Of a DNA stretch of 12,706 bases, positions 1 to 5,293 are shown in pieces. The number at the start of each line of letters is the position of its first letter. Positions within the stretch are counted from its first letter, which is position 1. Below the pieces are notes generated by a model, which worked only from the letters and a program-made list of their open reading frames with translations, ran no database searches and was not told the origin of the DNA. The DNA comes from CAG-791 sp002449595 (lineage in GTDB: Bacteria; Bacillota; Clostridia; Lachnospirales; Lachnospiraceae), in contig CAMNHV010000050.1 of assembly GCA_946539855.1 (NCBI GenBank), positions 1 through 12,706 of the forward strand. Reading direction: 5' to 3'. The translations under genes were made by a program, and so were the position numbers.

Positions 1-456
1 GTAAGGTACGACAGCAGCGTCTGCAGCTTCATCGCGCAGTCCTCGATGGGCTACGAGTGGTTCCGCGACGAGGCCGTTCCGGCCGTTGACAGCGCGCTCT
101 GGTCAATGGGCGGCAACATCGCGGTTGTCGTCAACATGGGCGTCAACGACCTCTCGGACGCCGAGCAGTACGTGAAGCTCGTGAACCGGAAGGCGGCGGA
201 GTGGGCCTCCCGCGGGGCGGACACCTACTACATGTCCGTGAACCCGGTCGACGACGCGAGGACGCAGGTGCAGAATTCCCAGATCGAGGAATTCAACGAC
301 TCCCTGCAGGACGCGCTTGACGCGGATATCGCGTGGATCGACAGCTACGGCTTTCTTATGGCATACGGCTATGAGAGCGCGGACGGCCTGCACTTTACAG
401 AGGATACCAGCAGGGATATCTACCGATACTGCCTGGACCAGCTGGAGCGGTACTGA
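1..456 (+). CDS. SGNH/GDSL-type hydrolase, 5' end outside the window
   Basis: The frame is open from base 1 and stops with TGA at 454-456, giving 151 visible residues, so the N-terminal part with the nucleophile serine is missing. Two blocks of the SGNH fold are visible. The stretch IAVVVNMGVNDL (about visible residues 40-51) ends in the G-x-N-D oxyanion-hole block. The motif DGLHFT (residues 128-133) supplies the D-x-x-H pair of the catalytic triad. The predicted role is an esterase or lipase-like hydrolase, possibly acting on acylated carbohydrate; the substrate cannot be read from this fragment. No signal peptide or membrane segment is visible because the start is absent. The gene is followed by 495 bases with no gene before rpmG, so it probably belongs to a different transcription unit. 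Confidence 0.75.
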   Translation, partial: VRYDSSVCSFIAQSSMGYEWFRDEAVPAVDSALWSMGGNIAVVVNMGVNDLSDAEQYVKLVNRKAAEWASRGADTYYMSVNPVDDARTQVQNSQIEEFNDSLQDALDADIAWIDSYGFLMAYGYESADGLHFTEDTSRDIYRYCLDQLERY

Positions 457-564
457 TCCCGGGCCGCAGAGCGGGAAATGCAGAATGGAAATAACCGGTC
501 ACAGAACAGTAGGAGAATCAGAGGTACACCATAGGGATCGAGGACAGAGTAAAGAATAACGCGG

Positions 565-702
565 ATCAGATGCGTAAGGAAGGGAAAGCCCCTGAACATG
601 ATAATTTAAGGGCTGAGCGCATTTGATGAGCACACGGAAAGGCTGAACCGGTTTCGCGGCGGAAACCTGCGGCAGACCGAGGGATCAGACTATTAGCGTA
701 CG
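565..702 (+). other. Candidate structured RNA in the SGNH-rpmG gap, class unknown
   Basis: This lies in the geneless stretch 457-798. Bases 565-574 (ATCAGATGCG) pair with 618-627 (CGCATTTGAT) in a 10-bp stem with one G-T pair. It encloses a second stem, 587-591 with 610-614 (AGCCC/GGGCT). A third hairpin follows, GGTTTC at 650-655 with GAAACC at 662-667, and then the terminator-like hairpin at 703-733. The hexamer ATCAGA at 565-570 recurs at 684-689, so alternative pairing is possible. The layout of several stems followed by a terminator resembles a leader RNA or small RNA, but I could not match it to any riboswitch, T-box, 6S, SRP or tmRNA consensus I know. It could also be the 3' UTR of the upstream gene. 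I see nothing definable in 457-564. Confidence 0.3.
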
Positions 703-737
703 CGCCCCGCAGCGACTTAATTGCTGCGGGGCGTTTG
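703..737 (+). terminator. Terminator-like hairpin upstream of the rpmG promoter
   Basis: An 11-bp perfect stem (703-713 with 723-733, CGCCCCGCAGC and its complement) has a 9-base loop. It is followed by TTTGCTG, a poor T-tract. It probably ends transcription from the SGNH gene or from the folded RNA before it, and it isolates the rpmG promoter at 799. Confidence 0.5.
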
Positions 738-798
738 CTGTCCGTGCAAGCCCTGCCGGAGATCTGCCGCCCGCGGCGGGATAGTCTGGCGTCTGTGA

Positions 799-827
799 TT
801 GACACGGGAAGGATTCCGTGCTATTTT
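799..827 (+). promoter_or_regulatory. Sigma-A-type promoter for rpmG-secE-nusG
   Basis: A consensus -35 TTGACA (799-804) and a -10 TATTTT (822-827) are separated by 17 bases. Transcription would start near 834, leaving a leader of about 118 bases before rpmG. The spacer holds an inverted repeat, CACGG (803-807) and CCGTG (816-820), which could be an operator or simply chance. Confidence 0.7.
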
Positions 828-844
828 ATAGTTCGAGATTGTGA

Positions 845-930
845 CAGGTCTTTTTTTTATGCTCATAACCGGGTCTGAACCGGTGACGGGGATTGACCTG
901 GGCGGAAGCGATAAAGCGCCGCGAACGGCG
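845..930 (+). promoter_or_regulatory. Structured 5' leader of the rpmG operon
   Basis: Nested inverted repeats lie between the predicted transcription start and the rpmG ribosome binding site. CAGGTC (845-850) can pair with GACCTG (895-900), enclosing ACCGG (868-872) with CCGGT (880-884). A separate hairpin, CGCCG-CGAA-CGGCG (917-930), ends 7 bases before the AGGAGG at 938-943. An eight-T run sits just after the first arm. The spacing suggests possible control of translation of rpmG, but I know of no described leader of this form, and folding of GC-rich DNA by chance is possible. Confidence 0.35.
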
Positions 931-951
931 GCACGATAGGAGGAACAGGAT

Positions 952-1101
952 ATGCGTACCAGAATCACACTTGCCTGCACGGAGTGCAAAAACCGCAACT
1001 ACGATACGACGAAGGACAAAAAGACCCATCCGGACCGCATGGAGATCAAGAAATACTGCAGGTTCTGCAAGAAGCACACGGTCCACAGAGAGACGAAGTA
1101 A
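952..1101 (+). CDS. rpmG: Large ribosomal subunit protein bL33
   Basis: This 49-residue protein starts MRTRITLACTECK and has two C-x-x-C pairs (C9/C12 and C36/C39), which mark the zinc-binding C+ form of L33. Length and sequence fit the family, and the common motif around NYDTTKDKK is present. L33 is a small protein of the 50S subunit near the E site. The ATG is chosen because AGGAGG at 938-943 lies 8 bases upstream. It is the first gene after the promoter at 799 and is followed by secE and nusG, the usual order in Clostridia. No tRNA-Trp lies between rpmG and secE. A small hairpin, TTCCGC-GGCA-GCGGAA (1102-1117), followed by a short T run, comes right after the stop and may slow or protect the transcript. 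Confidence 0.96.
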   Translation: MRTRITLACTECKNRNYDTTKDKKTHPDRMEIKKYCRFCKKHTVHRETK

Positions 1102-1175
1102 TTCCGCGGCAGCGGAAAAAGGTTTTTCAGTACTCGTTAAATATTTGAACGGGTGCGCGCTTTACGGAGACGGAT

Positions 1176-1388
1176 ATGGCAAATCAGGAGAAAGCAAAAG
1201 AGGAGTCCCGGATCAAGAGCTTTTTCAAAGGCGTGAAGACGGAATTCAGGAAGATCATCTGGCCGGATAAATTCACGCTCGGGAAGCAGCTCGCCGCGGT
1301 CGTTTCCATTACGGTCGCTGCCGGAGTGATCATCGCGCTCGTGGACTATGTTTCGCGCATCGTGATCAATCTGGTCATCGGGCTCTGA
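1176..1388 (+). CDS. secE: Preprotein translocase subunit SecE
   Basis: The product has 70 residues, the short single-span form of SecE typical of Gram-positive bacteria. A charged amphipathic segment with the signature FFKGVKTEFRKIIWP (about residues 16-30) precedes one membrane helix (about residues 39-62). SecE clamps the SecY channel in the cytoplasmic membrane and is essential for Sec-dependent export. GGAGA at 1166-1170 lies 5 bases before the ATG. The gene sits between rpmG and nusG, as in most bacteria, and its stop is only 12 bases from nusG, indicating co-transcription. It is a standard gene with no visible defects. Confidence 0.96.
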   Translation: MANQEKAKEESRIKSFFKGVKTEFRKIIWPDKFTLGKQLAAVVSITVAAGVIIALVDYVSRIVINLVIGL

Positions 1389-1400
1389 TATGGAGGCATA

Positions 1401-2174
1401 ATGGCGAAGGACAATACCAATCCGGCAAAGGCTGCGGTGCGCGTCAAGGCTGGTGTGCTCCCGCAGGTCAGAGAGATCAGGAGACCGGATTTTACGAAAA
1501 AGGCGGCGGATATCGAGAAGGCCGAGGCGGAGCGCGTCCTGATGCAGGGCGAGGATCTCTCTGCTCAGGACAAGGTCGATGCCGCGATGGTAGCGCTTTC
1601 CCTGGAGGCGCAGGACGGCGCGCCGGAAGAGGAGATGCTCGATGAGAGCGCGATCTCCGACGAGGCGAAGTGGTATGTTGCCCACACCTATTCCGGCTAT
1701 GAGAACAAAGTGAAGGCCAACATCGAGAAGACGATCGAGAACCGGCACCTGGAGAACCAGATCTTCGAGGTGCGTGTCCCCATGCAGGACGTGGTCGAGA
1801 TCAAGAACGGCCAGCGCAAAGCCGTGCCGAAGAAGATGTTCCCCGGATATGTGCTTGTCAACATGATCATGAACGACGACACCTGGTATGTCGTGCGCAA
1901 CACGCGCGGCGTGACGGGATTCGTCGGGCCGGGATCGAAGCCGGTGCCGCTCACGGAGGCGGAGATGAAGCCGCTCGGGATCAACGTGCAGAACGTCACG
2001 GTCGATTTCGGCGTCGGCGACAACGTCGCAGTCATTGCGGGTGTCTGGAAAGACACGCTTGGCAAAGTGCAGAAGATCGACTATAATAAACAGGTTGCGA
2101 CGATCACCGTCGAGCTGTTCGGCCGGGAGACGCCCGTCGAGATCAGCTTCGCGGAGGTCAGGCGCAGCAGCTGA
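1401..2174 (+). CDS. nusG: Transcription elongation/termination factor NusG with N-terminal extension
   Basis: This 257-residue NusG is longer than the usual 170-190. The conserved NGN domain begins near residue 88 (AKWYVAHTYSGYENKVKANI) and includes the FPGYVLV segment at about 147-153. The C-terminal KOW domain covers about residues 203-257 and ends with ELFGRETPVEISFAEV. NusG binds the clamp of RNA polymerase and links it to Rho or to ribosomal protein S10. The first 87 residues are rich in Lys, Glu and Ala, match nothing I recognise, and look partly helical or disordered. The ATG at 1401 is supported by GGAGG at 1392-1396 and by its 12-base distance from the secE stop. An internal Met79 has a GGAG directly against it with no spacing, so it is a poor alternative. 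The extension therefore appears genuinely translated. Confidence 0.95.
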   Translation: MAKDNTNPAKAAVRVKAGVLPQVREIRRPDFTKKAADIEKAEAERVLMQGEDLSAQDKVDAAMVALSLEAQDGAPEEEMLDESAISDEAKWYVAHTYSGYENKVKANIEKTIENRHLENQIFEVRVPMQDVVEIKNGQRKAVPKKMFPGYVLVNMIMNDDTWYVVRNTRGVTGFVGPGSKPVPLTEAEMKPLGINVQNVTVDFGVGDNVAVIAGVWKDTLGKVQKIDYNKQVATITVELFGRETPVEISFAEVRRSS

Positions 2175-2246
2175 TCCCTTCCGCAGGGACCGGCGAGGCG
2201 GACACTGCAGTGTCCGCGATGATCGAAAGGTCAGGGCACAGTGCCC
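2175..2246 (+). repeat. Tandem hairpins in the nusG-rplK intergenic region
   Basis: Three inverted repeats follow the nusG stop in close succession. The first is TCCCT-TCCGC-AGGGA (2175-2189). The second is a perfect 20-base palindrome at 2198-2217 centred on CTGCAG. The third is GGGCAC-A-GTGCCC (2234-2246). None has a T-tract, so they are unlikely to be terminators. They may be RNA processing or stability elements between nusG and rplK, or part of a larger fold with the L1 site just downstream. Confidence 0.45.
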
Positions 2247-2262
2247 TTGCCCCATACAGAAG

Positions 2263-2295
2263 TTGTGGGAGCAGCAGCCACTGCGTACACCACAA
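2263..2295 (+). promoter_or_regulatory. Probable L1-binding autoregulatory site in the rplK leader
   Basis: TTGTGG (2263-2268) pairs with CCACAA (2290-2295). An upper stem, GCAG (2271-2274) with CTGC (2281-2284), is separated from it by an asymmetric internal loop (GA on one side, GTACA on the other). The GTGGGAG core recalls the GGTGGGAG segment of the L1-binding region of 23S rRNA, and mRNA sites in rplK leaders are known to imitate it. The 3' arm overlaps the start of the rplK ribosome binding site (AAAGGAGG, 2295-2301). L1 bound here could therefore repress translation of rplK and rplA. The assignment rests on the motif and the position. Confidence 0.65.
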
Positions 2296-2306
2296 AGGAG
2301 GAAAAA

Positions 2307-2732
2307 ATGGCAAAGAAAGTAGAAGGTTACATCAAGTTACAGATCCAGGCCGGCAAAGCGACGCCCGCACCGCCGGTAGGACCTGCGCTGGGCCAGCATG
2401 GTGTCAACATCGTTGAGTTCACCAAGCAGTTCAACGCACAGACCGCGGACAAGGGCGATCTCATCATCCCTGTCGTCATCACGGTCTACACAGACAGAAG
2501 CTTCAGCTTCATCCTGAAGACTCCGCCCGCAGCTGTTCTTCTGAAGAAGGCAGCCGGCCTCGCGAAGGCTTCCGGCACTCCGAACAAGGAGAAGGTCGGT
2601 AAGGTCACGAAGGACCAGATCCGCGAGATCGCAGAGACCAAGATGCCCGATCTGAATGCGGCGTCGATCGAAGCGGCCATGAGCATGGTCGAAGGCACGG
2701 CGCGCAGCATGGGTATCACTGTTACAGACTGA
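2307..2732 (+). CDS. rplK: Large ribosomal subunit protein uL11
   Basis: The 141-residue product matches the normal L11 length. The N-terminal domain shows the family segment ATPAPPVGPALGQHGVNI (residues 18-35), including the two prolines P22-P23 linked to thiostrepton and micrococcin sensitivity in the family. The C-terminal rRNA-binding domain runs from about residue 75 and ends MSMVEGTARSMGITV. L11 forms the base of the GTPase-associated centre with 23S rRNA and L10. The frame is open further upstream to an ATG at 2241, but AAAGGAGG at 2295-2301 and the MAKK start of the family select 2307. The gene is 27 bases from rplA and is probably repressed with it by L1. Confidence 0.97.
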   Translation: MAKKVEGYIKLQIQAGKATPAPPVGPALGQHGVNIVEFTKQFNAQTADKGDLIIPVVITVYTDRSFSFILKTPPAAVLLKKAAGLAKASGTPNKEKVGKVTKDQIREIAETKMPDLNAASIEAAMSMVEGTARSMGITVTD

Positions 2733-2759
2733 GCGGTCGCACTTTAGGAGGATAGAATT

Positions 2760-3449
2760 ATGAAGCACGGAAAGAAATATGTCGAGGCGGCCAAACTCAT
2801 CGACCGCGAGAAACAGTACGAGCCCGCAGAGGCGATCGCCCTGGTCAAGAAGACCAGCACGGCGAAATTTGATGAGACGATAGAGATCAACATCCGCACA
2901 GGCTGTGACGGACGTCACGCTGACCAGCAGGTCCGCGGCGCGGTCGTCCTTCCCGCGGGTACCGGCAAGAGCGTCCGCGTTCTCGTGTTCGCCAAGGGCG
3001 CGAAGATCGACGAGGCGCAGGCTGCAGGCGCTGACTACGTCGGCGGCGAGGAGCTCCTTCCCAGGATCCAGAACGAGGGCTGGCTCGATTTCGACGTCGT
3101 CGTCGCGACACCCGACATGATGGGCGTCGTCGGCCGTCTCGGTAAGATCCTCGGCCCCAAGGGCCTGATGCCCAACCCGAAGGCAGGCACGGTCACGATG
3201 GACGTCACCAAGGCCATCGCTGAGATCAAAGCCGGTAAGATCGAGTACAGACTGGACAAGTCCAACATCATCCACTGCCCGATCGGCAAGGCTTCCTTCA
3301 CGGAAGACCAGCTCATGGAGAACTACAACGCACTGCTGAACGCGATTGAGAGAGCGAAGCCCGCATCGCTCAAGGGTCAGTACCTGAAGAGCATCTCCGT
3401 CGCGACCACGATGGGCCCCGGCGTGAAGATCATCTCCAACAGATATTGA
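2760..3449 (+). CDS. rplA: Large ribosomal subunit protein uL1
   Basis: The product has 229 residues, a normal L1 length. The family signature GRLGKILGPKGLMPNPKAGTV begins near residue 125 and lies in domain II. The N-terminal part contains the segment HADQQVRGAV, used in RNA binding. L1 forms the mobile stalk at the ribosomal E site and acts as a translational repressor of its own operon in many bacteria, which fits the hairpin before rplK. AGGAGG at 2746-2751 lies 8 bases before the ATG. It is the last gene of this transcription unit: a strong terminator follows 26 bases after the stop. One small oddity is GCDGRHADQQ, where most homologues have a proline before the basic residue. Confidence 0.97.
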   Translation: MKHGKKYVEAAKLIDREKQYEPAEAIALVKKTSTAKFDETIEINIRTGCDGRHADQQVRGAVVLPAGTGKSVRVLVFAKGAKIDEAQAAGADYVGGEELLPRIQNEGWLDFDVVVATPDMMGVVGRLGKILGPKGLMPNPKAGTVTMDVTKAIAEIKAGKIEYRLDKSNIIHCPIGKASFTEDQLMENYNALLNAIERAKPASLKGQYLKSISVATTMGPGVKIISNRY

Positions 3450-3475
3450 GTTCAAATAATACGGAAAAGCTTTTT

Positions 3476-3506
3476 ACCGCCAGTCGAGAAATCGGCTGGC
3501 GGTTTT
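3476..3506 (+). terminator. Intrinsic terminator after rplA
   Basis: ACCGCCAG (3476-3483) pairs with CTGGCGGT (3496-3503). The stem continues through four more pairs (3484-3487 with 3492-3495, one of them T-G) to a GAAA tetraloop at 3488-3491. A run of four T follows at 3503-3506. It closes the rpmG-to-rplA unit before the CapA gene. Confidence 0.85.
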
Positions 3507-3561
3507 GCTGTGCGTTCACGATCTTGTCGGCATGGCTCATCGCCATTTTAACCATGCGCTG

Positions 3562-3570
3562 TGATATACT
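3562..3570 (+). promoter_or_regulatory. Extended -10 promoter of the CapA-like gene
   Basis: TG (3562-3563), one base, then TATACT (3565-3570) forms an extended -10 element. No good -35 is visible at the usual distance (GCCATT at 3542-3547), which is common for extended -10 promoters. The predicted transcription start, 6-8 bases downstream, falls on or next to the ATG at 3577. Confidence 0.6.
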
Positions 3571-3576
3571 GGTTTC

Positions 3577-5037
3577 ATGGATAGTTATTCAAGAGATTCA
3601 GCCCGGGCACTCCCGGTCATACTGACTTTTTTCTTGTGCGCGGCGGTATTTGCCGGCACCTTTTTTGCACTCCTTCATTTTGTGGGACTGCCGCAGAGCG
3701 CACGGGCGCAGGAGGCCGGGGAGGAGGCGCTTTCTCCGGAAGAGGCGATGCCTCCGGCGGAAGAGATCTCAGGAGAGTCCATGGCGATCGCGACGCCGGA
3801 GCCGCAGGAACCGGTGCAGGAACCCCCGGAAGAAGAGACTCCGGAGCCGGAGGGAGTGCCGGTCCCGGTTCTGGGCACACTGATCGAGACACGCGAGGAC
3901 ACCGTCAATTTCTCCTTTATCGGGGACATTCTGTTTGACGGAAACTACGCGACCGGAAGCACCATGAGCGCGAGAGGAGGCTTTGCGAACTGCCTTGACG
4001 CGGGGACGCGGGAACTCATGCAATCCGCGGACGTCCTCGTCGCGAACAACGAATTCACTTATACGAACACGGCGGAGGCGTTCCCGGGGAAGACGTACAC
4101 CTTCCGCGCGAGGCCGGAGACCGTGCAGTGGCTGAAAGATGCCGGCGTAGACCTCGCGGCGCTGGCGAATAACCACGTCTTTGATTTCCAGGAGCAGGGG
4201 CTTCTTGATACGCTGGATACGCTGGACGCCGCCGGCATGCCGCACGTCGGTGCAGGCAGGGATATCGCGGAGGCAAAGCGCCCCGCGTACTATACGATCG
4301 TCCGCAGAGCGGACAGCGCTCCGCAGGAAGCGGCAGACGCGTCCGGCACGGACAGCGCTCCGCAGGATGCGGAGACCACGGATCCGTCTGTGGCGGAAAG
4401 CGGCGCACAGGACACGGAGGCCGAAGATGCGGCACAGGACACGGAAGAAGGGACTGTGCTGCTGAGAGAGGGCGACGTCTCGATGACGGTTGCCGTCCTG
4501 AATGCGAACCAGATCGAACGGTACGAGAACCCGGAGACCCGGGGAGCAGGAGAAGGACTGCCGGGCGTATTCCGCTGCTGGGATCCCTCGGCGCTCTACG
4601 AAGCAGTGCGGGAGGCAAAGCAGACCGCCGATCTCTGCATCGTCTTCATGCACTGGGGAACGGAGAAGGAATCGCAGCCGGACTGGTACCAGACGAGCCA
4701 GGCGCAGGGACTGGCGGAAGCCGGCGCGGACCTCATCGTCGGGGCGCATCCCCACTGTCTGCAGTCCGTCGACTGCGTCGGAGGCGTACCGGTGTTCTAC
4801 AGCCTGGGGAATTTCCTGTTTACTTCTTTTACACTGGATACCGGACTGCTTCAGGTTGAGCTTTCCCCGGAGGAAAAGGAGGTCCGAAACCTCAGATTTG
4901 TGCCGATGCTGCAGGAAGGCTGCACAGTACGGCTTCTTTCCGGGGCGGAAAAGGAGCGCGTGCTGCAGGAGATCCGGGATTACTCCGGACAGAACGCGAT
5001 CTCGGTCGACGAGGACGGAAATATTATTTATGAATAG
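3577..5037 (+). CDS. CapA-family (PGA_cap, metallophosphoesterase-fold) membrane-anchored protein
   Basis: This 486-residue protein has a membrane segment (about 11-33) without a clear lipobox. A Pro/Glu-rich linker (about 44-100) leads to a CapA/PGA_cap domain (about 108-450). Domain motifs in order are GD (116-117), NNE (157-159), LANNH (196-200), HWG (359-361), GAHPH (389-393) and YSLGNFLF (408-415), the pattern of the calcineurin-like CapA fold. Relatives include the poly-gamma-glutamate synthesis factor CapA, but no capB, capC or pgsE neighbour is present, so a cell-surface role is inferred and the substrate is unknown. An acidic repeated segment (about 245-292) interrupts the domain between two predicted strands. 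The start must be at or after 3577 because an in-frame TGA lies at 3562-3564. No ribosome binding site precedes it, and a leaderless mRNA is likely. It splits the ribosomal cluster. Confidence 0.88.
   Translation: MDSYSRDSARALPVILTFFLCAAVFAGTFFALLHFVGLPQSARAQEAGEEALSPEEAMPPAEEISGESMAIATPEPQEPVQEPPEEETPEPEGVPVPVLGTLIETREDTVNFSFIGDILFDGNYATGSTMSARGGFANCLDAGTRELMQSADVLVANNEFTYTNTAEAFPGKTYTFRARPETVQWLKDAGVDLAALANNHVFDFQEQGLLDTLDTLDAAGMPHVGAGRDIAEAKRPAYYTIVRRADSAPQEAADASGTDSAPQDAETTDPSVAESGAQDTEAEDAAQDTEEGTVLLREGDVSMTVAVLNANQIERYENPETRGAGEGLPGVFRCWDPSALYEAVREAKQTADLCIVFMHWGTEKESQPDWYQTSQAQGLAEAGADLIVGAHPHCLQSVDCVGGVPVFYSLGNFLFTSFTLDTGLLQVELSPEEKEVRNLRFVPMLQEGCTVRLLSGAEKERVLQEIRDYSGQNAISVDEDGNIIYE
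4310..4445 (+). repeat. Short direct repeats inside the CapA-like gene
   Basis: A 19-base unit beginning CGGACAGCG occurs at 4310-4328 and exactly again at 4349-4367 (period 39, 13 codons). A 14-base unit, GCACAGGACACGGA, occurs at 4405-4418 and 4432-4445 (period 27, 9 codons). They encode the DSAPQ and AQDTE repeats of the acidic insertion. Both periods keep the reading frame, which points to growth by slippage or duplication of a tolerated loop. Confidence 0.8.
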
Positions 5038-5063
5038 GTTTTGATGAAAAGCAATATCCCGGC

Positions 5064-5092
5064 TTGACTTCCGCTTCCGGTTGTGGTAGTTT
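5064..5092 (+). promoter_or_regulatory. Promoter for the rplJ leader
   Basis: TTGACT (5064-5069) and TAGTTT (5087-5092) are 17 bases apart, with a TG extension at 5084-5085. Transcription would begin near 5099, at the start of the L10 leader. The promoter lies 27 bases after the stop of the CapA-like gene, so rplJ is driven independently. Confidence 0.7.
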
Positions 5093-5099
5093 AATCAAG

Positions 5100-5248
5100 G
5101 TTATTTGACCACACCGAAGACAGCAGGTGCCGCAAGGCGTAACGGATTCCCTACCTGCCGAGGATGCGATCTGATGAGACGGCCGCATGAACGGTCGTGC
5201 ATGTGAGAGTATGACGCCCTGTCTTCGCAAGGAGACAGGGCGTTTTTC
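5100..5248 (+). ncRNA. L10 leader (ribosomal protein autoregulatory RNA)
   Basis: The segment GACAGCAGGTGCC, then GCAAGGC, then CCTGCCGAGG matches the Firmicutes L10 leader. GCAGGT (5123-5128) pairs with ACCTGC (5153-5158) and encloses GCC-GCAA-GGC (5129-5138), the L10-binding arm. A further hairpin has ACGGCCG (5179-5185) with CGGTCGT (5192-5198). GAAGACAG (5116-5123) is exactly complementary to CTGTCTTC (5219-5226), the 5' arm of the terminator, and so forms the antiterminator. In the known mechanism, excess L10-L12 complex binds the upper arm and favours termination, lowering rplJ-rplL expression. Confidence 0.9.
5214..5247 (+). terminator. Attenuator terminator of the L10 leader
   Basis: A 13-bp stem (5214-5226 with 5231-5243, one T-G pair) is capped by a GCAA tetraloop (5227-5230) and followed by five T (5243-5247). 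It lies 46 bases before rplJ, inside the transcript from the promoter at 5064, and competes with the antiterminator pairing described for the leader. Confidence 0.9.
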
Positions 5249-5293
5249 GTATCGGATCTTACTTCGGAACAAAATCTATAAGGAGGTAAGAAA

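Noticed and set aside
618..646. Hammerhead-ribozyme-like TGATGAG followed by GGAAA
   Set aside because: The stem II bases between the two core parts do not pair, the first core base is T instead of C, and no proper stem III closes.
893..921. TTGACC as a second -35 element before rpmG
   Set aside because: No -10 element lies 16-18 bases downstream (GCGCCG at 916-921), and the TTGACA/TATTTT pair at 799-827 is much better.
1102..1175. A tRNA-Trp gene between rpmG and secE, as in some relatives
   Set aside because: The gap is 74 bases but contains no cloverleaf, no GGTTC-type T arm and no CCA anticodon loop; only a small hairpin is seen.
893..1270. Overlapping + strand frame across rpmG and secE
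   Set aside because: It is out of frame with both genes, arginine-rich and without a ribosome binding site; rpmG and secE are secure.
2241..2306. Upstream ATG giving L11 22 extra residues
   Set aside because: AAAGGAGG at 2295-2301 and the family start MAKK select 2307; the upstream part falls in the hairpin leader.
3450..5063. The CapA gene as a mobile element cargo
   Set aside because: No transposase, integrase, flanking inverted repeats or target duplication could be seen around it; its base composition is close to that of its neighbours.
5072..5098. A terminator of the CapA-like gene before the rplJ promoter
   Set aside because: No stem with a T-tract is present between 5038 and 5100; CapA transcripts may run into the L10 leader and end at its attenuator.
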